Positions 17,582-26,654 of a stretch of 64,000 nt of DNA are shown here, piece by piece. A model generated the notes under the pieces. The model was not told the origin of the DNA. It did no database searches and was given only the letters and a program-made list of their open reading frames with translations. This stretch comes from UBA4575 sp002386945 (GTDB lineage: Bacteria; Pseudomonadota; Gammaproteobacteria; UBA4575): the NCBI GenBank assembly GCA_943789445.1, contig CALSUC010000001.1:124001-188000 (forward strand), written 5' to 3'. The translations under genes and the position numbers were made by a program. Each line of letters starts with the position of its first letter. Position 1 is the stretch's first letter.

Positions 17582-18823
17582 ATGACTTTACGAAATAAAC
17601 AAATCGTCATTGCAGTCACCGGTGGGATTGCTGCCTATAAGACTGCCCAGCTCGTTCGCGAAGTACAAGCGGAAGGCGCACAGGTGCGCGTTGTGATGAC
17701 CGCTAGTGCTACCAGTTTCGTCGCTGCAAAAACCTTTCAAGCACTTAGTGGCAATCCTGTAGCGATCACAGACAACGGTCTATTTGATCAAGCTGGCATG
17801 GATCATATTGCCTTGGCACGATGGGCTGATCTGATTGTCATTGCACCAGCCAGTGCAAACAGCATAGCCAAGCTCATCCATGGTGAAGCTGATGAGCTGC
17901 TATATTCCATGTGCTTAGCACATGAAGGCCAGGTCGCTATTGCGCCGGCAATGAATCAACAGATGTGGTCCAATGCCGCCACACAGGAAAACCTAACCCG
18001 CTTACGTAACAGGGGCTTTTTGATTTGGGGTCCAGCAGATGGTGCACAAGCCTGTGGTGAAGTAGGTCCTGGCCGCATGTTAGAAGTCGCCGAGCTATTA
18101 CAGTTAGTGGTAAGCACATTTGAAAATACGGCCTTTGCTGATCAACATATTGTCATTACTGCTGGCCCGACACATGAAGCAATCGACCCCGTGCGTTATA
18201 TCGGCAACCGCTCTTCAGGTAAAATGGGCTTTGCCTTAGCCGAAGCGGCTCTGGCTGCAGGTGCGCGCGTTACACTGGTCGCTGGGCCAACAGAACAAAC
18301 ATGCAGTCCACGGATTCATATTATTAATGTTGAGACTGCAGCTGAAATGCATCTAGCCGTTTTTCAACAGCTCGATGATTGCGATCTCTTTATCGCCTGC
18401 GCTGCGGTTGCTGATTATCGTATGGCTAATATTGCAGCTGAAAAAATTAAAAAGCGTAGTGAGCATTTAAGCTTAGAGTTAGAACCTACTGAAGATATTT
18501 TACGTGATGTTAAACAAGCGCAGCCAGAACTTTTCTGTGTCGGCTTTGCTGCTGAAACTGAGCATACGATTGAATATGCGCGTGATAAATTAACACGTAA
18601 AAAGCTGGATATGATTATTGCCAATCAAGTTGGCAGTAGTGAGCAAGGCTTTAGTAGTGACTATAATGCGGTTGAAATACTGACCGCGGATAATCAAGAA
18701 AGTATCGCGCGTATGCGTAAGACCGCCTTAGCTCCAAAAATATTAGACGCCATTCATCAACAGTTACTTAACCGCAAAGAAAACTCTAATGTCCGTTACC
18801 TCAAAAAGCCGCATTCAACTTAA
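17582..18823 (+). CDS. coaBC: Bifunctional phosphopantothenoylcysteine decarboxylase / phosphopantothenate-cysteine ligase
   Basis: CoaBC carries out two successive steps of coenzyme A synthesis. The N-terminal flavoprotein domain (CoaC, ~1-190) begins VIAVTGGIAAYKTAQLVR and contains APAMNQQMW and ACGEVGPGRM with the catalytic Cys. The C-terminal CoaB domain starts near residue 195 (VITAGPTHEAIDPVRYIGNRSSGKMG) and includes ACAAVADYR and the KIKK segment. The 413-residue length is typical. The last 35 bp overlap the start of dut, giving the conserved coaBC-dut-algC-argB order. Confidence 0.95.
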   Translation: MTLRNKQIVIAVTGGIAAYKTAQLVREVQAEGAQVRVVMTASATSFVAAKTFQALSGNPVAITDNGLFDQAGMDHIALARWADLIVIAPASANSIAKLIHGEADELLYSMCLAHEGQVAIAPAMNQQMWSNAATQENLTRLRNRGFLIWGPADGAQACGEVGPGRMLEVAELLQLVVSTFENTAFADQHIVITAGPTHEAIDPVRYIGNRSSGKMGFALAEAALAAGARVTLVAGPTEQTCSPRIHIINVETAAEMHLAVFQQLDDCDLFIACAAVADYRMANIAAEKIKKRSEHLSLELEPTEDILRDVKQAQPELFCVGFAAETEHTIEYARDKLTRKKLDMIIANQVGSSEQGFSSDYNAVEILTADNQESIARMRKTALAPKILDAIHQQLLNRKENSNVRYLKKPHST

Positions 18824-19259
18824 AGTTTTAGATCCTCGTATTGGTTCAGAATACCCACTACCTAGTTACGCCACTGAAGGTTCGGCGGGCATGGATCTAC
18901 GCGCCTGTTTGGATCAAGCCCTGTGTTTAAAACCAGGCGACTGTGAACTCATCCAGACGGGTATATCGATTTACATTCAAGACCCAACACTGGCTGCCGT
19001 ACTACTCCCACGTTCTGGGCTGGGACATAAGCATGGCATCGTGCTTGGCAATCTTGTTGGCCTCATTGATTCTGACTATCAAGGCCCCCTAATGGTCTCC
19101 ATGTGGAATCGGGGTCAGGAAGATTTCATTATTGAACCGGGCGATCGCATTGCACAGATGGTAATCCTTCCTGTGGTTCAGCCAGAGTTTGATTTAGTGG
19201 ATGAGTTTGTTGCCAGCGAACGTGGTAGCGGTGGCTTTGGCCATAGCGGAAAGAAATAA
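18789..19259 (+). CDS. dut: Deoxyuridine 5'-triphosphate nucleotidohydrolase (dUTPase)
   Basis: Dut hydrolyses dUTP to dUMP, keeping uracil out of DNA and supplying dTMP synthesis. This is the trimeric all-beta type of about 150 residues. Its conserved motifs appear in order: EGSAGMDLRA (motif 1), LLPRSGLGHKHG (2), GNLVGLIDSDYQGP (3, with catalytic Asp), GDRIAQMV (4) and RGSGGFGHSG (5). The ATG at 18789 lies inside coaBC in another frame (35-bp overlap), suggesting coupled translation. algC follows after 3 bp. Confidence 0.96.
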   Translation: MSVTSKSRIQLKVLDPRIGSEYPLPSYATEGSAGMDLRACLDQALCLKPGDCELIQTGISIYIQDPTLAAVLLPRSGLGHKHGIVLGNLVGLIDSDYQGPLMVSMWNRGQEDFIIEPGDRIAQMVILPVVQPEFDLVDEFVASERGSGGFGHSGKK

Positions 19260-19262
19260 ATC

Positions 19263-20645
19263 ATGTCCTCTAGCATAGATATAAATGCGAATATTTTTCG
19301 TGCCTATGATATTCGTGGTGTAGTCACAACAGACCTTAGGCCTGATATTGTTTTTTTAATTGGACGTGCATTAGCCACCTTATATCCAACATGTCAGCAA
19401 GTAGTTGTAGGTCGCGATGGTCGACTCAGTAGCCAAGACTTAGCCGACCAACTGATCGCTGGCTTACGCGCTGGTGGTACTGATGTGATTGATGTTGGCG
19501 AAGTGCCGACACCAGTACTCTATTATGCTACCCATGCATTGAAGACCGGCTCTGGCTTAATGGTCACTGGCAGCCACAATCCACCCGAGTACAACGGGAT
19601 CAAAATGGTCATGGCAGAAAAGACCCTGTTTGGCGATTTGATCCAAGAGATTTTCAATTGTATTCAAGCTAACGATTTTTGTACCGGTAGCGGTGCCCTA
19701 GAAAAAATCGATGTACTTGATGATTATGTCTCTGTTATTAACCAAGACATCACGCTACAACGCCCGCTTAAGATTGCTATTGATTGTGGTAATGGAGTGG
19801 CAGGGCCAGCGGCTTTAAAGTTGTTTGCACAGCTGGGTTGTGAAGTAACCCCTCTGTATTGTGATATCGATGGGACCTTCCCGAATCATCATCCAAATCC
19901 CAGCGAACTAGATAATCTAAAAGACCTTATTAGCACCGTCGGTGAAAAACAACTTGATCTAGGTCTAGCCTTTGATGGTGATGGTGACCGTGTTGGTATT
20001 GTCGATGAAACTGGTGAAGTCTTGTATGCCGATCGTCAGATGATGTTATATGCCGAGGATGTCTTAAGCCGCAATCCAGGCGCTGAAATTATTTTTGATG
20101 TGAAATCATCTCGCAACCTAGCACGTCATATTGAACAAGCGGGAGGCAAGGCCACCATGTGGAAGACTGGGCACTCCTTTATCAAGAATAAGATGAAAGA
20201 GACCGGTGCCTTATTAGCTGGTGAAATGAGTGGTCATATCTTTTTCAAAGAACGCTGGTTTGGCTTTGACGATGGTCTCTATTCTGCAGCACGCATGTTG
20301 GAGATCCTTACCACTCAAGGCCTAACAGCTTCACAGCGTTTTGCACTATTACCGAACGACGTCAGCACCCCTGAGATCACCCTCAAGTTAGATGAGGATG
20401 GTGCACAACACCGCTTTGTTGAGAAATTTGTCGCCGAAGCTACTTTTGAAGGCGCACAACTCACCACAATTGATGGTGTACGTGCTGATTTTAATTATGG
20501 TTGGGGCCTGGTGCGGGCCTCTAATACGACGCCGGCAATTGTTATTCGCTTTGAAGCGGTAAATAGCGATAAACTAGCGCAATTACAGCGAGACTTTAAG
20601 AAACAATTACTCGCTACCGATCCCTCACTTACATTACCTTTTTAA
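19263..20645 (+). CDS. algC: Phosphomannomutase/phosphoglucomutase (AlgC type)
   Basis: This 460-residue alpha-D-phosphohexomutase interconverts the 1- and 6-phosphates of mannose or glucose, feeding LPS and exopolysaccharide synthesis. It begins NIFRAYDIRGVV as in AlgC. The catalytic phosphoserine is in VTGSHNPPEYNGIKM (~residue 104), the Mg-binding loop is DGDGDRVGIVD (~238-248), and the sugar-binding loop is GEMSGHIFF (~320). The C-terminal domain keeps RASNTTPAIVIRFEA, the phosphate-contact loop. Position between dut and argB is the Pseudomonas order and supports the AlgC assignment over a single-substrate PGM. Confidence 0.94.
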   Translation: MSSSIDINANIFRAYDIRGVVTTDLRPDIVFLIGRALATLYPTCQQVVVGRDGRLSSQDLADQLIAGLRAGGTDVIDVGEVPTPVLYYATHALKTGSGLMVTGSHNPPEYNGIKMVMAEKTLFGDLIQEIFNCIQANDFCTGSGALEKIDVLDDYVSVINQDITLQRPLKIAIDCGNGVAGPAALKLFAQLGCEVTPLYCDIDGTFPNHHPNPSELDNLKDLISTVGEKQLDLGLAFDGDGDRVGIVDETGEVLYADRQMMLYAEDVLSRNPGAEIIFDVKSSRNLARHIEQAGGKATMWKTGHSFIKNKMKETGALLAGEMSGHIFFKERWFGFDDGLYSAARMLEILTTQGLTASQRFALLPNDVSTPEITLKLDEDGAQHRFVEKFVAEATFEGAQLTTIDGVRADFNYGWGLVRASNTTPAIVIRFEAVNSDKLAQLQRDFKKQLLATDPSLTLPF

Positions 20646-20647
20646 TT

Positions 20648-21532
20648 GTGGATTCAACTCAAGCTATCAATAGTGCCAAAGTCTTAAGCGAGGCCCTGCC
20701 TTATATCCAGCGCTTTGCTGGAAAAACGATTGTCATCAAGTATGGTGGCAACGCAATGACTGAAGAGCATCTCAAACAAAGTTTTGCGAACGATATCGTC
20801 TTGCTTAAGCAGGTCGGTATGCAGCCTGTTATCGTGCATGGTGGTGGCCCACAGATTGGCACCGTGTTACAGAAACTGGGTAAAGAATCTAAGTTTATTG
20901 ATGGCATGCGTGTGACCGACCAAGAAACCATGGATGTGGTTGAAATGGTTTTGGGTGGGCAGGTAAACAAAGAAATTGTGCACCTGATCAATCAGCATGG
21001 TGGCCAAGCGGTTGGGCTTTCTGGCAAAGATGCTAATTTGATCTCTGCCGAACAACTCAAAGTGACTAGTGATACGCCGGAAGTAAATGCCTCAGAGATT
21101 ATTGATCTGGGTCACGTAGGAAAAGTGACTGGCATTAATCCAAATGTCTTACATACCTTTTTGCGTAGCGACATCATTCCTGTCATTGCGCCTATTGGTG
21201 TTGGTCCTGAGGGTGAAACCTACAATATTAATGCCGACTCAGTCGCTGCCAGTATTGCCGCAGTGATGGAAAGTGAAAAGCTGATCTTGTTAACCAACAC
21301 CGCTGGTGTGATGGATGGTGATTCCTTATTGACCGGTCTATCCCCAAGCGCGGTCGAAAACTTGATTACCGAAAAAGTCATTTATGGCGGTATGCTACCC
21401 AAGGTACGCTGCGCCTTAGATGCGCTTAATTCAGGGGTGCATAGCGCCCATATTATCGATGGCCGCACAGAGCATGCCGTATTGCTCGAGCTCTTAACTG
21501 CTGCCGGTATTGGCACACTGATCCAACGCTAA
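20648..21532 (+). CDS. argB: Acetylglutamate kinase
   Basis: ArgB phosphorylates N-acetylglutamate in arginine synthesis and is an amino-acid-kinase fold enzyme. The nucleotide-binding KYGGNAM (~30), the acetylglutamate-binding HGGGPQIG (~63), and NINADSVAASIA and LTNTAGVMD in the C-terminal lobe are all intact. At 294 residues it carries the N-terminal helix seen in hexameric, arginine-inhibited enzymes, so feedback control by arginine is plausible. The start is GTG at 20648, 2 bp after the algC stop. A 17-bp hairpin at 21539-21555 follows the gene but has no T-run. Confidence 0.95.
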   Translation: MDSTQAINSAKVLSEALPYIQRFAGKTIVIKYGGNAMTEEHLKQSFANDIVLLKQVGMQPVIVHGGGPQIGTVLQKLGKESKFIDGMRVTDQETMDVVEMVLGGQVNKEIVHLINQHGGQAVGLSGKDANLISAEQLKVTSDTPEVNASEIIDLGHVGKVTGINPNVLHTFLRSDIIPVIAPIGVGPEGETYNINADSVAASIAAVMESEKLILLTNTAGVMDGDSLLTGLSPSAVENLITEKVIYGGMLPKVRCALDALNSGVHSAHIIDGRTEHAVLLELLTAAGIGTLIQR

Positions 21533-21671
21533 ACATTCCGGCCCCATTTAGGCCGACACTCCAGTATTGCTTTCAGTTGTGCCCTAGACTTATTCCCTCT
21601 GCTGGCTATATTGTCTAACAAAGGCAATTAATTCCGTGGCAAAACACCTGCCCAGTGCCGTTTAAGCGATA

Positions 21672-22301
21672 TTAAACCCCGTATTGATTACGGTATTCTG
21701 TTAATGCCTGCTGTTGTTCTGCCATGTTTGTCTGCACATAACTGAGAAGATCATTCAATCCAGCAATTGCCAATACTGGAATCTGAAACTGCTGTTCTAT
21801 TTCTTGAATCGCACTGGCACCATTTGGACCTTTTTCCTGACGGTCTAAGGCGACGATTACAGCGACCACTTCGGCATCGGAATCCTTAATGATGTCAAAA
21901 CTCTCACGGATAGCAGTGCCAGCTGTAATCACATCGTCGGTAATCACGATTTTACCAGCCAAGGGTGCACCAATTAAATGACCTGCCTCACCATGCGTCT
22001 TTGCCTCTTTGCGATTAAAGGCGACTGCTACAGAGCGCTGATACTGCTGATGTAGAGAAACTGAAATCGTAGTTGCTAGTGGTATCCCCTTATAAGCAGG
22101 ACCAAATAACATGTCGAAGTCGATACCTGAATCAATCAAGCGTTGCGCATAAAATTCACCTAATACAGCTAGATGTTCACCTGTATTAAATTTACCTGCA
22201 TTGAAGAAATAAGGACTGATGCGCCCTGACTTGAGGGTGAATTGTCCGAATTGTAATGCCTCGCTATGCATAGCGAATTCAACGAATTTTGAGGTTTCCA
22301 T
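21672..22301 (-). CDS. pyrE: Orotate phosphoribosyltransferase
   Basis: PyrE joins orotate to PRPP to form OMP in pyrimidine synthesis. The PRPP-binding signature KIVITDDVITAGTAIRE is intact, with upstream blocks FGQFTLKSGRISPYFFNAGKF and GPAYKGIPLA typical of the family. The ATG at 22301 (METSKFVEF) is preferred because the family begins there and AGG lies at a suitable distance; an ATG at 22337 would add 12 residues. The gene converges with argB and diverges from the exonuclease III-type gene, matching the argB-pyrE-crc order of Pseudomonas. Confidence 0.95.
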   Translation of the reverse strand: METSKFVEFAMHSEALQFGQFTLKSGRISPYFFNAGKFNTGEHLAVLGEFYAQRLIDSGIDFDMLFGPAYKGIPLATTISVSLHQQYQRSVAVAFNRKEAKTHGEAGHLIGAPLAGKIVITDDVITAGTAIRESFDIIKDSDAEVVAVIVALDRQEKGPNGASAIQEIEQQFQIPVLAIAGLNDLLSYVQTNMAEQQQALTEYRNQYGV

Positions 22302-22399
22302 AGTGCCTATACTGTGATGATAGTTATTAGGGTGCATGCTAAAATAAGCACCTAGTTTAAACGAATTCCCTTACATTCTCCTACATAGAAGCTAGCGCC

Positions 22400-23188
22400 G
22401 TGCCTAAAAAAATAAAAATAATTTCACTTAATGCCAATGGCATTCGAGCTGCAGCAAGAAAAGGTTTTTTTCAATGGCTAGCAGCACAGGATGCCGATGT
22501 GGTGTGTATCCAAGAAACCAAGGCTCAATTTGATCAGCTGCGAGATAATCCTCAATATCAGCCTGAAGGCTATTATTGTTATTATGTCGATGCGGTCAAA
22601 AAAGGCTATAGCGGTGTTGCCGTATACAGCCGAGAAAAACCACTTAAGGTAATACCTAAATTGGGTGTGGAAGAGTTTGATAATGAAGGCCGCTATCTAG
22701 AACTACAGTTTGAGCACTTTGCTGTCGTCTCCCTATATGCGCCTTCAGGTTCATCCAGCGACGAACGCCAGGCGGCTAAGTTTCGTTTTATGGATATCTT
22801 TATGCCGCATCTCAAAAATTTAAAGCGACGTAAGAAGCCGTATATTATTTGTGGCGATTGGAATATTGCACACAAGGAGATAGACCTTAAGAACTGGCGT
22901 GGTAACCGGAAAAACTCTGGCTTTTTACCTGAAGAGCGGGCTTGGTTAGATGAGCTATTTGATCAGCAGGGTTACATCGATGTCTTCCGTGAGATTAATG
23001 ATCAAGCCGATCAATATACTTGGTGGTCTAATCGTGGACAGTCGTGGGCTAATAACGTCGGCTGGCGTATTGACTACCATATCGCCTCAGCAGAACTCAG
23101 CGGCCTTGCCAGCGATGAAGAGATCTACAAAGACGAACGCTTTTCAGATCATGCACCGCTTATCATTAGCTATCAGTTAGGTAAGTAG
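22400..23188 (+). CDS. Exonuclease III family protein at the crc locus
   Basis: This 262-residue endonuclease/exonuclease/phosphatase-fold protein sits beside pyrE, exactly where Pseudomonas encodes the catabolite repression protein Crc. It shares Crc-like blocks (DVVCIQETKAQ, PSGSSSDERQAAKFRFMD, FLPEERAWLDE). Unlike Crc, which lost nuclease activity, it keeps the catalytic motifs: metal-binding Glu in QETK, GDWNIAH (Asp and Asn), GWRIDYHIAS and the general-base SDHAPL. It should therefore be an active AP endonuclease/3'-5' exonuclease. A second, more conventional exonuclease III lies at 25823-26593. The start is GTG at 22400, and its stop abuts the ampG-like GTG. Confidence 0.9.
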   Translation: MPKKIKIISLNANGIRAAARKGFFQWLAAQDADVVCIQETKAQFDQLRDNPQYQPEGYYCYYVDAVKKGYSGVAVYSREKPLKVIPKLGVEEFDNEGRYLELQFEHFAVVSLYAPSGSSSDERQAAKFRFMDIFMPHLKNLKRRKKPYIICGDWNIAHKEIDLKNWRGNRKNSGFLPEERAWLDELFDQQGYIDVFREINDQADQYTWWSNRGQSWANNVGWRIDYHIASAELSGLASDEEIYKDERFSDHAPLIISYQLGK

Positions 23189-24484
23189 GTGAACACATTG
23201 GTCGCCACCTTTAAGGTCTACTGGCAAAAACGCATCTTAGCTATGCTGGCGCTGGGCTTTTCTGCTGGCCTGCCACTATTACTAGTCTTTGGTACGCTGT
23301 CTTTTTGGTTACGCAAAGAAGGTATTGATCGCACGACGATCGGTTTTATTTCCTGGGTAGCTTTATTTTATGGCCTTAAATTCCTCTGGGCACCACTGGT
23401 CGACCATTTGAGATTACCCCTGCTGGCACGACTATTTGGTCAGCGCCGGAGTTGGTTATTACTGGCACAGTGTGGTGTTTTACTCAGCCTCTTTGCTATG
23501 GGCAGCGTCGATCCCCAGCAACACCTTGAGCAGTTAGTTCTACTGGCCTTGGTCGTCGCCTTTTCTTCTGCAACACAAGATATTGCTTTAGATGCCTGGC
23601 GTATTGAATCTGCTCCAACCGAAGAACAGGCCGCGATGGCCGCTAGTTATCAACTCGGTTATCGCCTGGGTATGATCTTGGCTGGTGGTGGTGCCTTTTC
23701 ATTGGCCCATTTCTACGGCTGGTCTGTCGCCTATCAAGTCATGGCAGGCTTCATGTTGATTGGTGTAGTCACTAGTTTACTAGTGAGTGAGCCACAACGG
23801 GCCGCTGTCACCGATCATGCTAGTGCTGCTGTTGGGCGTATTCAGCGTTGTGTCCAGTGGTTACGTACTGCAGTAGCCCAACCCTTTGCTGATTTCTTTT
23901 ATCGTAATGGTTGGTTTGGTCTAGTGCTGTTACTTTTCATTGGTTGTTTCCGCCTAAGCGATATCACCATGGGTGTGATGACAGGCCCCTTTTATGCCGA
24001 TATGGGTTATACCGAATTACAAGTTGGCTTAGTCTCAAAAACTTTTGGTGTGGGGATGACTATCTTCGGCGCCTTACTCGGTGGCCTATTAGTCACGCGT
24101 TTCAAGATTTTACCTATGTTGATCGTTTCCAGCATATTGGTCGTTATCACTAATCTAGTATTTGCCGTACTAGCGACCAAGGCTCCCAGCACCTTATTGT
24201 TGGCCAGTGTAATTACTGCCGATAACATCAGTGGGGGTATTGCTGGCACCGTGTTCATCGCCTACTTGTCTGGATTAACCAACCGCCTATATACCGCTAC
24301 ACAATATGCATTGCTGAGTTCGGTGATGTTATTACCGGCTAAATTTATGGGTGGCTTTGCTGGTGAGGTAGTCGATGCACTGGGTTATTTAATGTTCTTT
24401 ATTTATTCTGCAGGCCTTGGTCTACCTGCCATTTTGCTGGCCTTATGGCTAAGCAATCGTGAGCGGCAAACAAAAACAAATTAG
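23189..24484 (+). CDS. ampG: AmpG-like MFS permease (muropeptide transporter family)
   Basis: This 431-residue inner-membrane transporter has about 12-14 hydrophobic segments. Its N-terminus (MLALGFSAGLPLLLVFGTLSFWLRKEGI) and the FSSATQDIALDAWRIE motif in the fourth segment are characteristic of AmpG, which imports anhydro-muropeptides for cell-wall recycling. Later blocks TDNISGGIAGTVFIAYLSGL and ATQYALLSS also match. The GTG start directly follows the stop of the exonuclease gene. The convergent neighbour is an L,D-transpeptidase, another murein protein, with a 4-bp overlap at the stops. Homologues without a proven substrate exist, so the transported molecule is inferred. Confidence 0.88.
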   Translation: MNTLVATFKVYWQKRILAMLALGFSAGLPLLLVFGTLSFWLRKEGIDRTTIGFISWVALFYGLKFLWAPLVDHLRLPLLARLFGQRRSWLLLAQCGVLLSLFAMGSVDPQQHLEQLVLLALVVAFSSATQDIALDAWRIESAPTEEQAAMAASYQLGYRLGMILAGGGAFSLAHFYGWSVAYQVMAGFMLIGVVTSLLVSEPQRAAVTDHASAAVGRIQRCVQWLRTAVAQPFADFFYRNGWFGLVLLLFIGCFRLSDITMGVMTGPFYADMGYTELQVGLVSKTFGVGMTIFGALLGGLLVTRFKILPMLIVSSILVVITNLVFAVLATKAPSTLLLASVITADNISGGIAGTVFIAYLSGLTNRLYTATQYALLSSVMLLPAKFMGGFAGEVVDALGYLMFFIYSAGLGLPAILLALWLSNRERQTKTN

Positions 24485-25041
24485 GGCTTGATGGTAATTG
24501 GAGTGCCATCGGCAACCATTGACCAGATCTCTAGCATGTCTTGGTTTTCAACAGCTATGCAGCCATCTGTCCAGTCAGACCGATCAAAGCCTAAATGAAT
24601 ACGCTCGACCCAACTACTGGGTTGGCCGTGGATCATAATTTCACCCCCCGGATTGATACCTGAAAGCTTTGCTGTACGCAGCTGTTCTGGGGTTGGATAA
24701 GAGACATGCAGTGAGCGGAAGAATCGACTGGCTGGATTTCGCCAGTCCAAGATATAGTTACCTTCCGGGGTTCTAGAGTCCCCTTCTTGTTGTTTCTGCC
24801 CAACTGGGTTTTTACCCAGTGCGATGCGATATTCTCGTAAGACATTAGGACCATTCATTAAAAATAGTTTGCGAGCTACCTTTTCTACGACGACATGTGT
24901 CACTTGGGATTTTTCGGCTTTTGACGTGGCTGGCATATATAATTTTGTTACTACCGGTTCTAATAAAAATGCGTCGCGATCATTAGCGAATGCTGCCTGC
25001 AGACACAACACTAAAACCAGCAGGGAATAGCCATACTTCAT
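24481..25041 (-). CDS. L,D-transpeptidase (YkuD domain), secreted
   Basis: This 186-residue exported protein has a clear signal peptide (MKYGYSLLVLVLCLQAAFA, cleavage after ~19). The YkuD catalytic domain spans about 45-185: IALGKNPVG and GDSRTPEGNY precede the conserved HG (IMIHGQ, ~138), and the catalytic Cys is in SDWTDGCIAVEN (~155-166). Such enzymes make 3-3 peptidoglycan cross-links or attach proteins to murein, or occasionally cleave them. It is a small stand-alone catalytic domain without LysM. The gene lies 38 bp after the ParA-like gene in the same direction and may share its transcript. Confidence 0.9.
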   Translation of the reverse strand: MKYGYSLLVLVLCLQAAFANDRDAFLLEPVVTKLYMPATSKAEKSQVTHVVVEKVARKLFLMNGPNVLREYRIALGKNPVGQKQQEGDSRTPEGNYILDWRNPASRFFRSLHVSYPTPEQLRTAKLSGINPGGEIMIHGQPSSWVERIHLGFDRSDWTDGCIAVENQDMLEIWSMVADGTPITIKP

Positions 25042-25079
25042 AAATTTCTCTTTTAATACACACTAAATAATAATGGCGC

Positions 25080-25718
25080 TTAAGCCTGACTACGCTTACT
25101 TTTCAGCCACTTCAAAATAGGCTGCCACTGCTCTCTATCAATTGCGCTTGCTGCTGGACCTAACTCAAAAACACCCAAACCACGATCGGCTGCACGGACA
25201 TAATTTTGACTGTCTCGTAACGTCGTCAGAAACGGTATCTTTTGTTTACTTAGAAACCCTTCAAGTTCTGCACTGATATTAGTAATACTACGGCAACGAT
25301 TAGCAACCAAGGCAACTTTAGCTTTTTTTTGTGCTACGGGTGCACAGCTTTTAATTTCTTTAATGAAGGTACTGGCCGCTCGCATATCAATCGGCGATGG
25401 CAGTACGGGTATCAGGATGGTCTCTGCTTTTCGTACCAAGGCAGTCAATTCCGCACCATGTACGGCGGCGGGCGCATCCAGTATGACGATATCGGTTTGA
25501 CGCCTCACTCTACCTGCATTGCGTTGATAACCAGCAATGCCTGCTATTGGCGGGCGCGCAGAAGAACGTTCATCTAGCCAAGCCAGGCTGCTGGCCTGTG
25601 GGTCGTAGTCAACTAAGGTTACATTATTCTGCTGACTGGCGAAGTAGCTCGCTAAATTAGTTGCCAAGGTTGTTTTACCTGAACCGCCCTTAGCATTTAA
25701 CACCATGATATGACGCAT
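25080..25718 (-). CDS. Orphan ParA/MinD-family ATPase
   Basis: This 212-residue P-loop ATPase has the deviant Walker A KGGSGKTT with signature lysine (~residues 10-17), the A' motif VDYDPQASSLAWL and a Walker B-like VILDAPAA. It is much shorter than the ParA at 39350-40138 and has no adjacent ParB, so it is not the chromosome-partition ATPase. Members of this single-domain group position chemoreceptor arrays, carboxysomes or other large assemblies, or serve unknown cargoes. The downstream neighbour in the same direction is a secreted L,D-transpeptidase. No cargo protein is visible, so the function is open. Confidence 0.85.
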   Translation of the reverse strand: MRHIMVLNAKGGSGKTTLATNLASYFASQQNNVTLVDYDPQASSLAWLDERSSARPPIAGIAGYQRNAGRVRRQTDIVILDAPAAVHGAELTALVRKAETILIPVLPSPIDMRAASTFIKEIKSCAPVAQKKAKVALVANRCRSITNISAELEGFLSKQKIPFLTTLRDSQNYVRAADRGLGVFELGPAASAIDREQWQPILKWLKSKRSQA

Positions 25719-25822
25719 AACTAGAACCTCTCAATGTAAGCTTTCTTGATAGAACCATTATTAGTTTGAACTATGCCTTTAGTACAAACAAGATCCTACC
25801 CATTTAGACTTTTGAAAAAGTA

Positions 25823-26593
25823 CTATATTTTGAACTCTGCAATCACCGGTGCATGGTCAGAAGGACGCTCCCATGCGCGAGGCGTCTTATCTATTCGACT
25901 AAAACTACAGACTGAGCTTAATGCTGCGCTGGCGAGTATCAAATCAATACGTAAGCCCTGGTTCCTAGGGAACCCACCGCTGCGGTAGTCCCACCAACTA
26001 AAACTGGCTTCTTCCTGCTCAAACTGACGAAAGGTATCGCTGAACCCAAGCGCACATAATTTCTCTAAGGCTGAACGCTCTAGCTGACTGCAGAGAATTA
26101 CGTTTTCATTCCACTTCTCTGGATCATGCACATCACGCTCATCTGGAGCGATATTAAAGTCACCCAACACAACGACTTGTTCGTGCCGACTTTTTTCTTC
26201 TTCGATAAAGGCAATCACCTTTTCCAACCAATCTAATTTGTAGGCATATTTCTCGCTACCCACTTCAGAACCATTCACAACATAGAGATTAATGACGCGC
26301 ACACCTGCAATCGTTGCAGCTAGTATGCGACGCTGGGGATCATCGAGTTGTGGAATGTCGGTGATAACATCTTCCGGCTTTTGTTTTGCCAAGATGGCAA
26401 CGCCGTTATAGGTTTTCTGTCCAGAGAATACAACGCGATAACCCGCATCAAGAATTTCTTCTAATGGAAATCCCGGGTCTTGCGTTTTTGTTTCTTGTAT
26501 TGCGAGCACATCTACTGGATTTTCTTCTAACCAGGTCAATACTTGGGGTAAGCGCACACGTAGTGAATTTACATTCCAGCTAGCTATTTGCAT
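25823..26593 (-). CDS. xthA: Exodeoxyribonuclease III
   Basis: XthA is an AP endonuclease and 3'-5' exonuclease acting in base-excision repair. The 256-residue protein begins MQIASWNVNSLRVRL and shows all catalytic blocks: IQETK (metal-binding Glu), YNGVAIL, YVVNG, VLGDFNIAPDERDV (Asp, Asn), WWDYRSGGF, LRIDLILAS and PSDHAPV (general-base His). It is a paralogue of the protein at 22400-23188 but closer to the classical XthA in sequence. It lies just downstream of gyrB on the same strand facing away from it (gyrB ends 61 bp to the right), so it is the next leftward gene after the origin cluster. Confidence 0.94.
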   Translation of the reverse strand: MQIASWNVNSLRVRLPQVLTWLEENPVDVLAIQETKTQDPGFPLEEILDAGYRVVFSGQKTYNGVAILAKQKPEDVITDIPQLDDPQRRILAATIAGVRVINLYVVNGSEVGSEKYAYKLDWLEKVIAFIEEEKSRHEQVVVLGDFNIAPDERDVHDPEKWNENVILCSQLERSALEKLCALGFSDTFRQFEQEEASFSWWDYRSGGFPRNQGLRIDLILASAALSSVCSFSRIDKTPRAWERPSDHAPVIAEFKI

Positions 26594-26654
26594 GATCTTA
26601 TCGGCTCGTTTTTATCTCAAGCTGTTGGATAGCAGGGTTTTAACAACACCCTGC

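Noticed and set aside
21539..21555. Hairpin CGGCC/GGCCG after argB as a terminator
   Set aside because: The stem is only five pairs and no T-run follows on either strand.
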